Positions 25,909 to 35,664 are shown, numbered from the stretch's first letter. The stretch is 64,000 nucleotides of DNA from Aerococcus kribbianus (GCF_026805545.1 NZ_JAPRFR010000001.1:806001-870000), one strand, 5' to 3'. The notes: generated from the letters alone by a model not told the origin. Numbers and translations are program-made.

Positions 25909-26010
25909 CTCGCAGCTGGAAATTTCGTAATCGCGCCATTCACCCACAGCTGGGTTTCCGTCTTGAACAGTACTCATTATTAACTTTTCAAAGAACTTTT
26001 CTCATCTCTA
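25909..26010 (-). promoter_or_regulatory. CRISPR leader
   Basis: The 102 bases between the csn2 stop and the first repeat. On the transcribed strand the leader ends in CTGCGAG directly at the first repeat, which agrees with the CTRCGAG-type leader-anchoring sequence reported for some type II-A systems and used for polarised spacer integration. An ACCCA/TGGGT hairpin lies about 40 bases upstream of it. A -10-like element is not clear; transcription may start within or before csn2. Confidence 0.8.
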
Positions 26011-26670
26011 TTATACCATATCTTCAAATAGAAAATAATCTTCATCTAACAAATATTGCGTCATTCCAGCAACTTTACGTGGCTCGATAAACAAAACATC
26101 AATCTGTCGCAAGGAAATTTCTTCTTGCAATGATTCTTTTTCACCCACAGTCAGATAAGACAAAGCATTAATAAAGACTAGCAATTTTTTCTTAGGTAAA
26201 TAATGATAAACGTCCAAAATCGACAACATAGTATCGAATATTGTTTTGACATCATCATTTAATCGCAAATCGAATCCTTTAAACACATGTTTTATATCAG
26301 GCTCATTAATACTAATATCTAGTTCATGAGTCACTGTTAGGTCTTTCAACACAATAGCAACATCACTAATCACTTTTTCGATAAAGGTTTTTGTCTCTAA
26401 ATCTTCATTCAACTGTCTTTCCAAGTCTTGGTAAATTGCTTTCAAAACGGGAGTAGAATTTAAATTATAGGATAAGATATCAGTAATTAACATCACTTCA
26501 TTTTCTGATAAGCGGTCTTGATTATCAAAGAATAGTTTTAACTGACCATTAGAATCATAATTATAAAATGCTTCCACTAATTGCGCGAATACTCTGGTAT
26601 CCAATATCGTAAAAATCGTTTGCCCGCGGATACTTAGCGGTTGATCAAGAATCTCAATATTAAGTTTCAT
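26011..26670 (-). CDS. csn2: CRISPR adaptation protein Csn2 (short, type II-A)
   Basis: A 219-residue protein of the canonical short Csn2 class: [16 protein letters not shown] at the N-terminus, a helical middle, then [20 protein letters not shown] (about 160-180) and VLFIEPRKV... ending in [11 protein letters not shown], which parallels the S. pyogenes protein. Csn2 forms tetrameric rings that slide on double-stranded DNA ends and works with Cas1-Cas2 and Cas9 in spacer capture. I start at the ATG at 26670, since AGGTGA lies upstream within cas2; it overlaps the cas2 end by 11 bases. It is the last gene of the cas operon and defines the II-A subtype. Confidence 0.95.
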   Translation of the reverse strand: MKLNIEILDQPLSIRGQTIFTILDTRVFAQLVEAFYNYDSNGQLKLFFDNQDRLSENEVMLITDILSYNLNSTPVLKAIYQDLERQLNEDLETKTFIEKVISDVAIVLKDLTVTHELDISINEPDIKHVFKGFDLRLNDDVKTIFDTMLSILDVYHYLPKKKLLVFINALSYLTVGEKESLQEEISLRQIDVLFIEPRKVAGMTQYLLDEDYFLFEDMV

Positions 26671-27001
26671 CACTATCATCACCTAAAATAACAATTCGAC
26701 TATCACTATTGGCTATCCGAGTATCCCTTTCTCCAGACAAATAAATCATACGAGCGAATTGCTTCTCTGTCACACTCAATAAAGTCACCAGTCCATTACT
26801 AGGCACCCTTGCTTGCAAACGATCAACTAAAGATTTCTTATTTGTATCGTTGAGAAAAATCTTACTATATACCGAAAACTGATGCATAATAAAGCCTTCA
26901 TCTAAAAGGAACTTGCGAAATTTACGATAATTTTTCCGATCATCTGCAGTTAGAGTAGGTAAATCAAACATTAACAATAGTCGCATATATCGATAACTCA
27001 T
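26660..27001 (-). CDS. cas2: CRISPR-associated endoribonuclease-fold protein Cas2
   Basis: 113 residues; begins [20 protein letters not shown] with the conserved MFDLP beta-strand (Asp13 region) of Cas2, followed by [13 protein letters not shown] and [11 protein letters not shown] typical of type II Cas2. It bridges two Cas1 dimers in the integration complex. The start overlaps the cas1 stop by 4 bases (ATGA type), indicating translational coupling. The tail is rich in Asp, Ser and Arg, as in relatives. Confidence 0.96.
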   Translation of the reverse strand: MSYRYMRLLLMFDLPTLTADDRKNYRKFRKFLLDEGFIMHQFSVYSKIFLNDTNKKSLVDRLQARVPSNGLVTLLSVTEKQFARMIYLSGERDTRIANSDSRIVILGDDSDET

Positions 27002-27864
27002 ATCCTAAATTCAGGAATCCTTTCCTCATCAGCATTTAAGTGTTTAATTACTCGTTTCGTATAGTCGCTGACGATATTAGTTAAATACATATTCTTATTT
27101 TTATAAGAGTATGTTTGAGAAAACAGCTCCAACAAATCTCGTTTAACAAGCGGAAATTCTTCTTCACGATGATAGTAAACAATCTCATCAACCAACACTC
27201 GAAATGGCTCCATCAAATCACTAGCAAAATTAAATTCGTTAAATTGGTTGGTATGCATAAGTCCCAATTGAGTGACACAACCATTAAGGACAATTTCACG
27301 AGCAAACATGCTCATTAATAAGGTATAACCATAATTCAAGCTAGCATTAAGATCAGAATCAGTCCGCCGGGAGAATTGATTACCAAATAAGCCATTAAAA
27401 TAGAGACGAGCCGCATGGGCTTCGCGATTACTTGGATCTTTAGTGGTTAAATTCATACTAAATTCACATAATCGCTCTGCCCGCTCGTGATCATTTAAAT
27501 CAGATAAAAATTGTGCTTGATTGCTTATTTTTTGCTTTACAATATCAGTCCATACCTTATCCTTTAAGTTATCAGCCCAGAGCATTTGCTTCTTCAGTTG
27601 ACTAGAACTATTGTATCGTCCATAGAAAGGAGATAACAAAGCTTTGGGTAACCGTTTATCATCACAGAAAATCACTAATATCTGTTCATCTACCAACCGC
27701 TTAATCAACATAGTTGTCAGCGTGATATCCGTTGTTTCTAGAATCAATTGGTCAATTTCAGATAAATGAATGAGCTCTGTCCTATAAGCATCTTTGAAGA
27801 CGAGATGGTTGTTCTTATAGGACAGTTTTGAATGGGTATTAACAACTACTGTCCGCCATCCCAT
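26998..27864 (-). CDS. cas1: CRISPR integrase Cas1 (type II-A)
   Basis: 288 residues, collinear with S. pyogenes Cas1: [20 protein letters not shown] at the N-terminus, [16 protein letters not shown], then the catalytic domain with [12 protein letters not shown] (metal-binding Glu), [20 protein letters not shown] (His and Asp ligands) and a C-terminal [17 protein letters not shown]. It integrates protospacers at the leader-repeat junction with Cas2. Its start lies inside the last codons of cas9 (19-base overlap), so cas9, cas1, cas2 and csn2 form one overlapping operon. Confidence 0.97.
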   Translation of the reverse strand: MGWRTVVVNTHSKLSYKNNHLVFKDAYRTELIHLSEIDQLILETTDITLTTMLIKRLVDEQILVIFCDDKRLPKALLSPFYGRYNSSSQLKKQMLWADNLKDKVWTDIVKQKISNQAQFLSDLNDHERAERLCEFSMNLTTKDPSNREAHAARLYFNGLFGNQFSRRTDSDLNASLNYGYTLLMSMFAREIVLNGCVTQLGLMHTNQFNEFNFASDLMEPFRVLVDEIVYYHREEEFPLVKRDLLELFSQTYSYKNKNMYLTNIVSDYTKRVIKHLNADEERIPEFRI

Positions 27865-30800
27865 GAATCCTCACCTAATTCCACTCGTGTTTCATAGAGA
27901 CCGGTAATTGACTGATAGATAATTTCTGCCTCTTCTAAACGATTAACACTCGTATAACGTTTTCTTGGGATTTTTTGGCCTAAGAAATTGAAATCACTAG
28001 GTGCTCCTGCCGCTGTTAGGGTAAATAAGGAAATAAATGATTCGGCTAGTTCTTTCACTGATTTAACATCAGTGATTTGATACTTATCATAAGCTGCTTT
28101 TATTTTAGCAACATTTGCATCAGCATCGATGTACTGATCAGCGAAATCTAGGATAAGCGTTAGTAAGTCATCAAACATTGATAGATTAGCATTTACTATT
28201 TCAAAACTTTTTGGTGATTCAATCTCATCATAGTGATGAAGGTGATAGACAAAGTTTGTTAAGTGTTGTGGTAAGGCCATTTGATTTGCCTTTTGTAATT
28301 CCCCACCATTAGTTGTTGCTTTACTAGCACCAGTAATCAACCGTTGCTCACCATTAGAAAATTCAAGTAAGGAATAAAATTTAAGTTTTTGTATAACCTC
28401 AGGGGATTGGAAACCTACTGCCACCAAGTAACTTTTTGGATTTTCCTCAAAGGCTTGTCTATCTAAATGCGTCACACCAAAGCCAGTGTAATTTATTTGG
28501 CCTTTTTTACCCTTCTTATGTTTGACGATAACAAAATACGCTTTGCTTTCTTCAATAAATCCACCATAATATTTAGGATTCAAATGGTTCGCAATAGGAA
28601 TTAATTTATCGGAATCCCCTTTTGGTTGAATGGTTTCTTTGTAGAGTTGCCCTGTATTTTCTTCAACCTTCTTAACGATATTAATTTGTTTTGAACTTAA
28701 GACTTGTTTGATGGTTTTAATATCTTGAGCTTTATTCCAGAATACTTCACCTGATTCTTCATCACTGATTCTATCTTCAGTAAAGCCTTTCATTAGGTTA
28801 GTCATTTGAATTTTTTTAGCAGTTGCTCGATTGGCTATTCGCTTGCTTTGATAACGGTAATTGCCATAGACAAATTCATCTGACAAATTAGGATACATGG
28901 CTAAGAGCTTAGTACCAATCACTGCATTTAGATAAGCATCGTGGGCATGATGGTAATCATTAACCTCCCGTACCTTAAAGAGAGAAAACTCTTTTCGGAA
29001 TTGGCTGGCTAGACTTGATTTTAATAAGATAATCTTGGTTTCTTTCTCATTATTTTCTTCTTTGCCATTGAAGCGTTCGTCCAATATATTAGCCACATGT
29101 TTGGTAATTTGACGGGTTTCGACCAATTGGCGTTTCAAGAAGTGTGCCTTGTCTCCTTCAGTTAGTCCGCCACGTTCGATTTTGGTTAAATTATCATATT
29201 TTCGTTGACTAATTGCCCCTGCTCTTAATAGACGTTGCCAAACGCCCTTTTGTTTATTAACAACCGTCGAACTCGGCACATCGTCTGATTTACCACGGTT
29301 GTCACTAGACGCGGTTAAAACCTTATTATCAATGGAGTTGTCCGTTGTGAAGCTACGCGGAATAATATGGTCAATATCATAATTGGATAATTGATTATAA
29401 TCAAGCTCTGCACCAGTGTACATATCGCGCCCATTTTGTAAATAATACAAATAAAGTCGGTCTTTTCTAAGATCTTCATTTTTCTCAACCGGATAATCTT
29501 TTAGAATAGTACTACCTAATTCTTTGACAACATCTTGTAATTTGTTGAGGCGTTGTCTCGATTGCCGTCTACCATAATCAGTCGTTTGGTTTTCCCGTGC
29601 CATTTCTACTACTATATTTTTAGGTGCATAACCCATAATAGCGACCACTTCTTCGACAATCTTAAGGCTTTGGAGAATACCTTTCTTAATAGCTGGACTA
29701 CCAGGTAAGTCAGCAACAATGTCCGCAAAGGATTGATCTAAGTCCACTACTTGATGTTCTTTAATCGTATCTTTAAAAGATAAGTTTTCATCATTAATCA
29801 ATTGCATAAGGTTTCGATTAGGATGACGTGGACTACCATCGTCTTCAATCAAGAAATCTAGGATGGTTTTCTGGCTGGCTTCATCGCGAATGCCATTGAT
29901 TAATTTAGCTGATAAACGACCCCAACCCGTATAATGTTTACGAGATAAAGCTTTAATTGTTTTAGAATCCAAGATATCATTAAATTGTTCTAATTGACGT
30001 TGGCACATTTTACGATCTTCAAAGACAGTAATAATTTTGACAATTTCTTCTAGAATAGCATCATATTGTGGGTCATCTAACAGATTTCGCATACCTGGAA
30101 TTTTGGCCAAATCGTAATAGGTAGAGTAGTTGGCATTAAATTTACTATCAATACCTTCAATAATTGGTGAATCCATATGGTAGTTATTTTCTAAGAATTT
30201 GATTAATTGTTTTTCACTAACATTGGCATGTTGTTTAAATAAACCATTAAAGATTTCTTGTTTTTCTTCACCAGAGAAATTATGTTTTTCGCCTCGTTCA
30301 TCGGTATAACTAACCTTAGTCAATTCATTATATATAGTATATTTTTGATAGAGCAGGCTCCGTTTCGGAAGTACCTTTTCGTCAGGAAGGTAGGTATCAT
30401 AATTCGTCAGATTCTCAATAAATTTAACGGCTGATTGATCTAAATCAACAAGTTCTGAGAAATTCCATGGCATTAACGCGTCATCAGATTTTCGTGACAA
30501 CCATGAAAACTCACTTTGATCTTTATTTTTAGCTAGTGGTCCCACATAATAGGGAATTCTAAAGGTCACTAAAGATTCCATTTTATCTTGATATTCTTTT
30601 AAGAAAGGATAAAATTGGCTTTGCTGGTCAATAATGGCGCGCATTTCAGCTAAGTGAACTTGATGAGGGATGACTCCATTATAGAAGGAACGTTGTTTTC
30701 TCAAGAAAAGTTCTCTATCCATTAAGTCTTCAAAATATTCTGCCCCATCAATCCCTTTAATTTGTTTGCCAACAAATTTATAAAAATCTTCTTGGCTGGC

Positions 30801-31913
30801 TTTGCCATCAATATAGCCCGCATAACCATTCTTAGAAGAATCATTAAAGGTTTCCTTATATTTTTTAGGCAAATGATGACGCACAAAGGCTTTATACTTC
30901 GCTAAATCTTCTCCATGTTGGTCATAGAAAGCAATCATTTGAGCAGATAGTTTGGCATTAGTCTGGTGGTCTGACGCACTCAAAATTTGCGCTAATTCCA
31001 TGGCATCATAAACTGCTTTGGCTCTTAGGAATAATTCTCGATAATCTTCGCCAATAATAGCTAATAAGGCTTCTAAGTCTTCTTCATAAGTTTCTTTGCT
31101 TAAATTTAACGGTGCCTTTTCTTCTAAATCAAATGCTTTTTTGAAGTCAGCATTATTTCCTACAATTAATTTAATGAATAAGGCAAAGGTATCGGATTTT
31201 TTTACTGCTTCGAACTGGTCAATAATGCGCTCAAATTTTTTGGTTCGAGATACTTTTTGCCGTAATAATTGATCAACTTCTGCAACTTGGCTTTCTGTCC
31301 AGTCGACATTTTGATCAAGTGGCGCAAAAATCTCATTGTATTTTTCAATAAAAGCTCGAAAAGTGTCAACAATTGAAACATTATTCAAATCTAGTTTTCC
31401 TTCAACAAGGAAGTTCCCACGATATTTGACTATATGCGCCAAGGCCAAATAAACAAGACGTAAATCAAATTGTTCTTCTGAATCAGCCAAAGCCTTACGT
31501 AAATGATAGATGGTTGGATAGTTGTCATGATAAGCAACTTCTTCCTCTAAAGATCCAAATACTGGATGAGCATCAGAAGATTTCTCCTCTGGAATCAGGA
31601 AGCTATCCGTTAACCGCTGAAAGAAATCGGAATCAATAGCGTCCATTTCTTGGGCAAAAAAACCTTGCAACAATTTTAATCGAAAACGACGACGCTCATA
31701 GCGACGACGAGCTTGCCTTTTTAAACGAGTACTTTCAGCAGTTTCACCTGCGTCAAAGAGACGACTTCCCCAGAAATTTTTCTTCTTATGGTGGATGTCA
31801 GTGTTCCCTTTAACCTTCATTCGTTTGCGAACCAAGGTCAAGTCATCCTTAATAACTGACCAACCCACCGAGTTAGTTCCAATATCTAGTCCAATAGTAT
31901 AATCGTTCTTCAT
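27846..31913 (-). CDS. cas9: CRISPR effector nuclease Cas9 (type II-A, SpCas9 group)
   Basis: 1355 residues versus 1368 in S. pyogenes Cas9. RuvC-I is [16 protein letters not shown] with Asp10; an Arg-rich bridge helix follows ([19 protein letters not shown]); RuvC-II is [13 protein letters not shown] with Glu770; the HNH site is [11 protein letters not shown] with Asp848 and His849; RuvC-III is [14 protein letters not shown] with His989/His991 and Asp992. The C-terminal PAM-interacting domain retains RKRYTS (Arg1317, Arg1319), equivalent to the two arginines that read the GG of NGG in SpCas9, and [14 protein letters not shown]. All catalytic residues are present, so the nuclease should be active. 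The ATG at 31913 has TAGGAGG upstream. Its promoter must overlap that of the divergent tracrRNA. Confidence 0.98.
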   Translation of the reverse strand: MKNDYTIGLDIGTNSVGWSVIKDDLTLVRKRMKVKGNTDIHHKKKNFWGSRLFDAGETAESTRLKRQARRRYERRRFRLKLLQGFFAQEMDAIDSDFFQRLTDSFLIPEEKSSDAHPVFGSLEEEVAYHDNYPTIYHLRKALADSEEQFDLRLVYLALAHIVKYRGNFLVEGKLDLNNVSIVDTFRAFIEKYNEIFAPLDQNVDWTESQVAEVDQLLRQKVSRTKKFERIIDQFEAVKKSDTFALFIKLIVGNNADFKKAFDLEEKAPLNLSKETYEEDLEALLAIIGEDYRELFLRAKAVYDAMELAQILSASDHQTNAKLSAQMIAFYDQHGEDLAKYKAFVRHHLPKKYKETFNDSSKNGYAGYIDGKASQEDFYKFVGKQIKGIDGAEYFEDLMDRELFLRKQRSFYNGVIPHQVHLAEMRAIIDQQSQFYPFLKEYQDKMESLVTFRIPYYVGPLAKNKDQSEFSWLSRKSDDALMPWNFSELVDLDQSAVKFIENLTNYDTYLPDEKVLPKRSLLYQKYTIYNELTKVSYTDERGEKHNFSGEEKQEIFNGLFKQHANVSEKQLIKFLENNYHMDSPIIEGIDSKFNANYSTYYDLAKIPGMRNLLDDPQYDAILEEIVKIITVFEDRKMCQRQLEQFNDILDSKTIKALSRKHYTGWGRLSAKLINGIRDEASQKTILDFLIEDDGSPRHPNRNLMQLINDENLSFKDTIKEHQVVDLDQSFADIVADLPGSPAIKKGILQSLKIVEEVVAIMGYAPKNIVVEMARENQTTDYGRRQSRQRLNKLQDVVKELGSTILKDYPVEKNEDLRKDRLYLYYLQNGRDMYTGAELDYNQLSNYDIDHIIPRSFTTDNSIDNKVLTASSDNRGKSDDVPSSTVVNKQKGVWQRLLRAGAISQRKYDNLTKIERGGLTEGDKAHFLKRQLVETRQITKHVANILDERFNGKEENNEKETKIILLKSSLASQFRKEFSLFKVREVNDYHHAHDAYLNAVIGTKLLAMYPNLSDEFVYGNYRYQSKRIANRATAKKIQMTNLMKGFTEDRISDEESGEVFWNKAQDIKTIKQVLSSKQINIVKKVEENTGQLYKETIQPKGDSDKLIPIANHLNPKYYGGFIEESKAYFVIVKHKKGKKGQINYTGFGVTHLDRQAFEENPKSYLVAVGFQSPEVIQKLKFYSLLEFSNGEQRLITGASKATTNGGELQKANQMALPQHLTNFVYHLHHYDEIESPKSFEIVNANLSMFDDLLTLILDFADQYIDADANVAKIKAAYDKYQITDVKSVKELAESFISLFTLTAAGAPSDFNFLGQKIPRKRYTSVNRLEEAEIIYQSITGLYETRVELGEDSWDGGQ

Positions 31914-31944
31914 AAGTTTCCTCCTAAATAATATTTTCGACCTG

Positions 31945-31974
31945 TTGACAAAAGTAATAGTAAGCAGTTATAAT
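31945..31974 (+). promoter_or_regulatory. tracrRNA promoter
   Basis: Consensus -35 TTGACA (31945-31950) and -10 TATAAT (31969-31974) with an 18-base spacer, directly before the anti-repeat and only 32 bases from the divergent cas9 start codon. Confidence 0.9.
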
Positions 31975-31980
31975 ACATTT

Positions 31981-32067
31981 GTTAGTATCATTCGAAACTA
32001 CACAGCAAGTTAAAATAAGGCTATGTCCGTTTCCAACTAATGTGGCGCTGTCTCGGCGCTTTTTTTA
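31981..32067 (+). ncRNA. tracrRNA
   Basis: The anti-repeat (GTTAGTATCATTCGAAACTA then CACAGCAAGTTAAAAT) is complementary to the array repeat with the internal bulge expected of II-A duplexes. It continues with the nexus AAGGCTATGTCCGTTT (S. pyogenes: AAGGCTAGTCCGTTAT), a short CAACTAATGTGG segment and the terminator hairpin GCGCTG/CGGCGC with a TCT loop and a T-run. About 86 nt in mature length. It is divergent from cas9, as in S. pyogenes. Confidence 0.96.
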
Positions 32068-32280
32068 TTGCCTGTAACTATTATTTGGTAAGTGATACGT
32101 TCATTTTACCGAAATATCTATTGTTTGACTAGGCTTTTAAGCAATAAAATCAAACGATTTTTCATCCTTCCACTTTTGCAAAAACGTTATATGGAATGAT
32201 GCCCTAATTTACCTCCCCTCAGCACATCATTTGCTTATTTAACCAATAAGGGCTATGCTATGGCTAAGGAGGTTGATACA

Positions 32281-32583
32281 ATGAAACAAGTAACAGTTGA
32301 AGAATTCCATCAAATTGTACAAGACGGTCAAGCACCTAACATTTTGGATGTACGTCCTAAAGAACTCTATGACAAGGGCCATGTTCCTGGTGCTGTTCAC
32401 TTCCCACTATCTGAAATCGAAGACAATCTCGACAAATTAGACAAAGACAAAGCTTATTATGTGATTTGTCATGATGGTAAAGGGTCCAAGCAAGGAACTA
32501 AAATCCTTGACCAACATGGCTTTGATGCTACAAATGTTGAAAAAGGTGTTCCCGACTACCCAGGTGAATTAGAAACTGCCTAA
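32281..32583 (+). CDS. Single-domain rhodanese-like protein
   Basis: A 100-residue rhodanese: VEEFHQIVQDGQAPNILDVR, then KGHVPGAVHFPLSE and the active-site loop YVICHDGKGS with the catalytic Cys. These proteins bind and transfer sulfane sulfur as persulfide. I start at the ATG at 32281, preceded by TAAGGAGG; the longer frame upstream would include that RBS. It stands alone, with a terminator after it. Downstream acceptor unknown. Confidence 0.9.
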   Translation: MKQVTVEEFHQIVQDGQAPNILDVRPKELYDKGHVPGAVHFPLSEIEDNLDKLDKDKAYYVICHDGKGSKQGTKILDQHGFDATNVEKGVPDYPGELETA

Positions 32584-32605
32584 TTAATAAGTACCTATGA
32601 CTATT

Positions 32606-32637
32606 AAGGTTAGAACCATGCGTTCTAGCCTTTTTTA
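32606..32637 (+). terminator. Terminator after the rhodanese gene
   Basis: Stem AAGGTTAGAAC / GTTCTAGCCTT (11 positions, one G-T pair) with a 5-base loop and a T-run. Confidence 0.88.
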
Positions 32638-32771
32638 TTGGCATTGGGTCAGTCACAGATGCGATATCCTGATTCTGATTATTTTTAGGCAATATAGGAT
32701 TATACCTAAAAAAATTACTCATAGCCTATTGACTTGCCCACGTAAAAGCTATAGAATAAATATATTGTTTT

Positions 32772-32844
32772 GGGGGCGTAGCTCAGTTGGGAGAGCGCTA
32801 CACTGGCAGTGTAGAGGTCGTCGGTTCGAGCCCGATCGTCTCCA
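32772..32844 (+). tRNA. tRNA-Ala (anticodon GGC)
   Basis: 73 bases forming a full cloverleaf: acceptor GGGGGCG / CGTCTCC with the alanine identity wobble G3-U70, D-arm GCTC..GAGC, anticodon arm CTACA-CTGGCAG-TGTAG with anticodon GGC, and T-arm around GGTTCGAGCC. Discriminator A; CCA is not encoded. Confidence 0.97.
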
Positions 32845-32866
32845 TAATTTAATTTTTATTGTTAAC

Positions 32867-32901
32867 ACCCATTTAAGCGAATGCTTAAATGGGTTTTTTT
32901 G
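32867..32901 (+). terminator. Terminator after tRNA-Ala
   Basis: Perfect 12-bp stem ACCCATTTAAGC / GCTTAAATGGGT with a GAAT loop and seven T residues. Confidence 0.95.
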
Positions 32902-32920
32902 TCTTTATTTTTATTTTTTC

Positions 32921-32985
32921 TTGACAAGAGGGAAGTATTCGTTATACTTAAGTTGTAAGTTGGTTAGTTACTTGACTAACTAACC
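32921..32985 (+). promoter_or_regulatory. Promoter and palindromic operator of the GntR-ABC operon
   Basis: -35 TTGACA (32921-32926), 16-base spacer, -10 TATACT (32943-32948). Just after the expected start site lies a perfect inverted repeat with 9-bp arms GGTTAGTTA (32962-32970) and TAACTAACC (32977-32985), separated by 6 bases. This is a good operator for the GntR-type regulator encoded next, implying autoregulation. Confidence 0.82.
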
Positions 32986-33045
32986 AGTTAGGTGACTAAG
33001 CTGTGTTAATTATTACTAGTATTTAATTTAAAAAGGAGGTTGGCT

Positions 33046-33405
33046 ATGGAAATCCCTATCTTCTTACAGATTTCGCAATTCATTGAAGATGAAATTATGT
33101 CGGGCGCCTTGTCGTCTCATGATAAGGTGCCGTCCATGAATGAGTTTGCGCGTAACATGGAAGTGAATCCCGCTACTGCTGGTAAAGGACTTAATGCCTT
33201 AGTGGTAAAGGGAGTCCTTTACAAGAAACGGGGAGTGGGGATGTTTGTGACTCCTGAAGCCAAAGACATCATCACTCAAGAACGACGCCAACATTTCATT
33301 GAGCAGAGTGTTCCGGCCTTTGTGAAAGAAGGACGCGCTCTAAGTTTAAATGATGAAGAACTCAGTCAATTGATTAAGGAGGCCTACCATGCTACAGACA
33401 GTTAA
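33046..33405 (+). CDS. GntR-family regulator, YtrA subfamily
   Basis: 119 residues: an N-terminal winged helix (IFLQISQFIEDEIMSGALSS, then KVPSMNEFARNMEVNPATAGKGLNAL) followed by only a short helical effector part, as in YtrA regulators, which control adjacent ABC transporters in response to cell-wall-active compounds or unknown signals. AAAGGAGG precedes the ATG at 33046. Its end overlaps the ABC ATPase gene by 17 bases. A 9-bp-arm palindrome in the promoter is its probable binding site. Confidence 0.9.
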   Translation: MEIPIFLQISQFIEDEIMSGALSSHDKVPSMNEFARNMEVNPATAGKGLNALVVKGVLYKKRGVGMFVTPEAKDIITQERRQHFIEQSVPAFVKEGRALSLNDEELSQLIKEAYHATDS

Positions 33406-34252
33406 TATCAACAAGACATATAAAAACCAGCCGGTGCTAAAGGATGTCAGCATTGATTTCACCAATGAAACTGGTATCTATGGTTTACTCGGACGTAACG
33501 GAGTTGGTAAAACCACACTTATGCAAATTATTGCTAATCAAATCACCCGTTACCAAGGTCAGGTTAACTTTGATAAGGAAAATGTCCGTACGAATAGCCA
33601 AGCCTTAGGTCAGATTACCCTTTTCGGTAATGGCTTCAACAAGGATAACCGGATATTATCGGAAAAATTAGGCGCTACGGTTCGTTATTACGACCAAGTC
33701 ATCGCTGATTTCGATAAGGATACTGCCCTAGCACTGATGCAGCACTTTAAGCTGGACCCTAAAATGAAATACCGCAAACTTTCGACCGGAAACAAAACCA
33801 TCTTTCAAAATATTCTGGGGATTTCTACCCGCACCCCCGTGGTGATTTTGGATGAACCAACTAATGGCCTGGATTCAGTGAATCGTAAAGAATTTTTCCA
33901 AACTTTGATGGAGGAATACACGAATCACCCACGTTTGTTTATTATTTCAACCCATCTCATTTCCGAGGTTGAAAATTACTTAACAGATATCATCATTCTA
34001 AAGGATGGCAAAGTTATCGTTCAGGATACGATTGAAAGTCTTCAAGGACAAAGCTTCCGGGTCAGTAATTACGATGGCGACCTACCTGGCGTTCTAGCTA
34101 GCCAAAAGATGGGGTCCGTTTTACGGCGAGATATCTACGCTAATATCACTCATGAAACCCTTGCGAACATCAGAAACCAAGGTGGCAAAGTTGAACCACT
34201 CAGCATTCAGACACTCTTTAATCATTTAGTTGGAGGCGATGATCATGAATAA
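33389..34252 (+). CDS. ABC transporter ATP-binding protein (YtrB-like)
   Basis: 287 residues: Walker A LLGRNGVGKTT (about 34-44), signature KLSTGNKTIF, Walker B VVILDEPTNGLDS and switch His in ISTHLISEV. The LSTGNK signature replaces the common LSGG, as often in exporter-type GntR-linked ATPases of this group. It energises the membrane protein encoded next. AAGGAGG lies within the regulator gene upstream of the ATG at 33389; the stop overlaps the next start by 8 bases, so the three genes are coupled. Confidence 0.92.
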   Translation: MLQTVNINKTYKNQPVLKDVSIDFTNETGIYGLLGRNGVGKTTLMQIIANQITRYQGQVNFDKENVRTNSQALGQITLFGNGFNKDNRILSEKLGATVRYYDQVIADFDKDTALALMQHFKLDPKMKYRKLSTGNKTIFQNILGISTRTPVVILDEPTNGLDSVNRKEFFQTLMEEYTNHPRLFIISTHLISEVENYLTDIIILKDGKVIVQDTIESLQGQSFRVSNYDGDLPGVLASQKMGSVLRRDIYANITHETLANIRNQGGKVEPLSIQTLFNHLVGGDDHE

Positions 34253-34883
34253 AATGGGCAAACTATTACTGGTAGGTACCGAACGACTTGGACGTCAACT
34301 CGTCAACTACTTACTTATTATTATTCTAGGAACAGCAGCACTATCAGGTTTACTTTTCTTCTTCACCGCTTCATCTGGTGACTGGATAAGTGACTTCCTT
34401 TATCCTGCTTGGGATTTTCTAAAATATATCGTCCGTATCCTTCTGATAATACTCAGTATGACTGTAGGTGAAGAGTTATTTGACACGGCTTTGCGCTTAG
34501 GGGTTAACCGACAAAACTTTTTCGTCGGCCTCTTGGCTTGGTTAGCTGGCATTAGCCTATTGACCGCCTTACTAGGCATAAGTAATAACAACGACCCTTT
34601 CCTATTAACTTTTTTCAGTGACTTTATTTTGATCATCGTTGCTAATATCATTAGCCTACTGATTTATAAATTTTCTAGCCAGACCATGCTACTCTGGGGA
34701 ATGTTTGGGCTTGCATTTTTCGGATTTATTTTTGGAATTGTCATTGGCTATATCTCTGATACCGTCCTCGTATCCACTATTATGCAATATGTCAATGACT
34801 ATCCATACCTAGCCACAATCTTAGGCATCTTCATCACTAGTCTGATTCTCCATCAACAAACCCAACGTCTAAACGTACATTAG
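34245..34883 (+). CDS. ABC transporter membrane subunit of the GntR-ABC operon
   Basis: 212 residues with about six membrane segments (for example LLIIILGTAALSGLLFFFTA and GMFGLAFFGFIFGIVIGYIS), no large extracellular domain. Sequence alone would not identify it, but the overlap with a YtrB-like ATPase makes it the permease partner. I start at the ATG at 34245, eight bases after GGAGG; an upstream in-frame start would lie before the RBS. Substrate unknown. Confidence 0.78.
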   Translation: MNKMGKLLLVGTERLGRQLVNYLLIIILGTAALSGLLFFFTASSGDWISDFLYPAWDFLKYIVRILLIILSMTVGEELFDTALRLGVNRQNFFVGLLAWLAGISLLTALLGISNNNDPFLLTFFSDFILIIVANIISLLIYKFSSQTMLLWGMFGLAFFGFIFGIVIGYISDTVLVSTIMQYVNDYPYLATILGIFITSLILHQQTQRLNVH

Positions 34884-34896
34884 ATAAATTTCCATC

Positions 34897-34925
34897 CCCT
34901 CCACTAGTTAATTAGTGGAGGGTTT
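34897..34925. terminator. Terminator between the ABC operon and the NERD gene
   Basis: Perfect 10-bp stem CCCTCCACTA / TAGTGGAGGG with a 6-base loop and TTT. It overlaps the last codons of the convergent NERD gene. Confidence 0.82.
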
Positions 34926-35428
34926 CGTTTGGAGGGGTGGATTTGATTCCGTGTCAGGATGGCAAAGTCTTCCTGGCTATCCCATTCGACTTCACCATTG
35001 GGATGGATAAAGACCATGGCAGCTTCTACAACTAGCTTGGGGTCGACACTATGCGCTAATTTTTTTACAATGCGGAGGCGGTTGCGCATAGCTGCCATTT
35101 GGTCGGCACGCAGGTCTTCGCCTCGTAGTCGACAGCGCTGGTCTTGATAGGTCATTAAGCCGTTATAATTTTTCACTTCGACTAGTAACCAAAAGTTAGC
35201 AGTCAGTGCGATAAAGTCGCATTGGGTAAGCCCAGCAAATTCCAAGGTGACATCATGGAGTATGGTGACTACTTGGGGTAAGTCTTCTACCAGTAATTCT
35301 TCCATAGTCTTTTCTCCTTGCATTCCCTTTTCTTGCCAACTCCATTCTCGTTCCAAATCCGCTTTGTTTGATAATAGTTTTCGGGCTTGCATTTCTTTCA
35401 AAAGGGCCAATCGTTTAATCCCAGCCAT
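34904..35428 (-). CDS. NERD-domain protein (short)
   Basis: 174 residues. The central part has the nuclease-related (NERD) pattern: KGMQGEKTMEELL, then LTQCDFIALTANFWLLVEVKN, where D and E-x-K are the putative PD-(D/E)xK-like catalytic residues, and a Q-rich helix DLRADQMAAMRNRLRIVKKL. NERD proteins are usually longer and their role is not established. The last five codons are made from the terminator hairpin of the convergent operon, so the C-terminus may be truncated or newly acquired. The RBS GGGAGAG stands before the ATG at 35428. Upstream region 35429-35620 shows no other gene. Confidence 0.8.
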   Translation of the reverse strand: MAGIKRLALLKEMQARKLLSNKADLEREWSWQEKGMQGEKTMEELLVEDLPQVVTILHDVTLEFAGLTQCDFIALTANFWLLVEVKNYNGLMTYQDQRCRLRGEDLRADQMAAMRNRLRIVKKLAHSVDPKLVVEAAMVFIHPNGEVEWDSQEDFAILTRNQIHPSKRNPPLIN

Positions 35429-35620
35429 CTTACTCTCTCCCTTTCCATGAAAAATCTCTCCTATCTATAAATACGTAGTGAAAGTAGATTTCCGCCTATT
35501 GAATAACTCCCTCGTCTCTAAAAAAGCTGACTCAAAAAAGTACCAGTCTCTCTAGTAAATCCTCTTAAAGGATGCCCTTCTAGCTAATCACCAAACAAGA
35601 TAAAGCTGACCTAAAACAGC

Positions 35621-35652
35621 ACAAAAAAACCAGAGTCCTAAAGACTCTGGTT
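35621..35652 (-). terminator. Terminator after the fructosamine kinase gene
   Basis: Perfect 10-bp stem AACCAGAGTC / GACTCTGGTT with a 5-base loop and a run of T on the minus strand. Confidence 0.92.
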
Positions 35653-35664
35653 GGTGTCGCTAAA

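Noticed and set aside
32597-32983. Plus-strand frame of 128 codons
   Set aside because: It runs through a terminator, the tRNA-Ala gene and another terminator and has no RBS.
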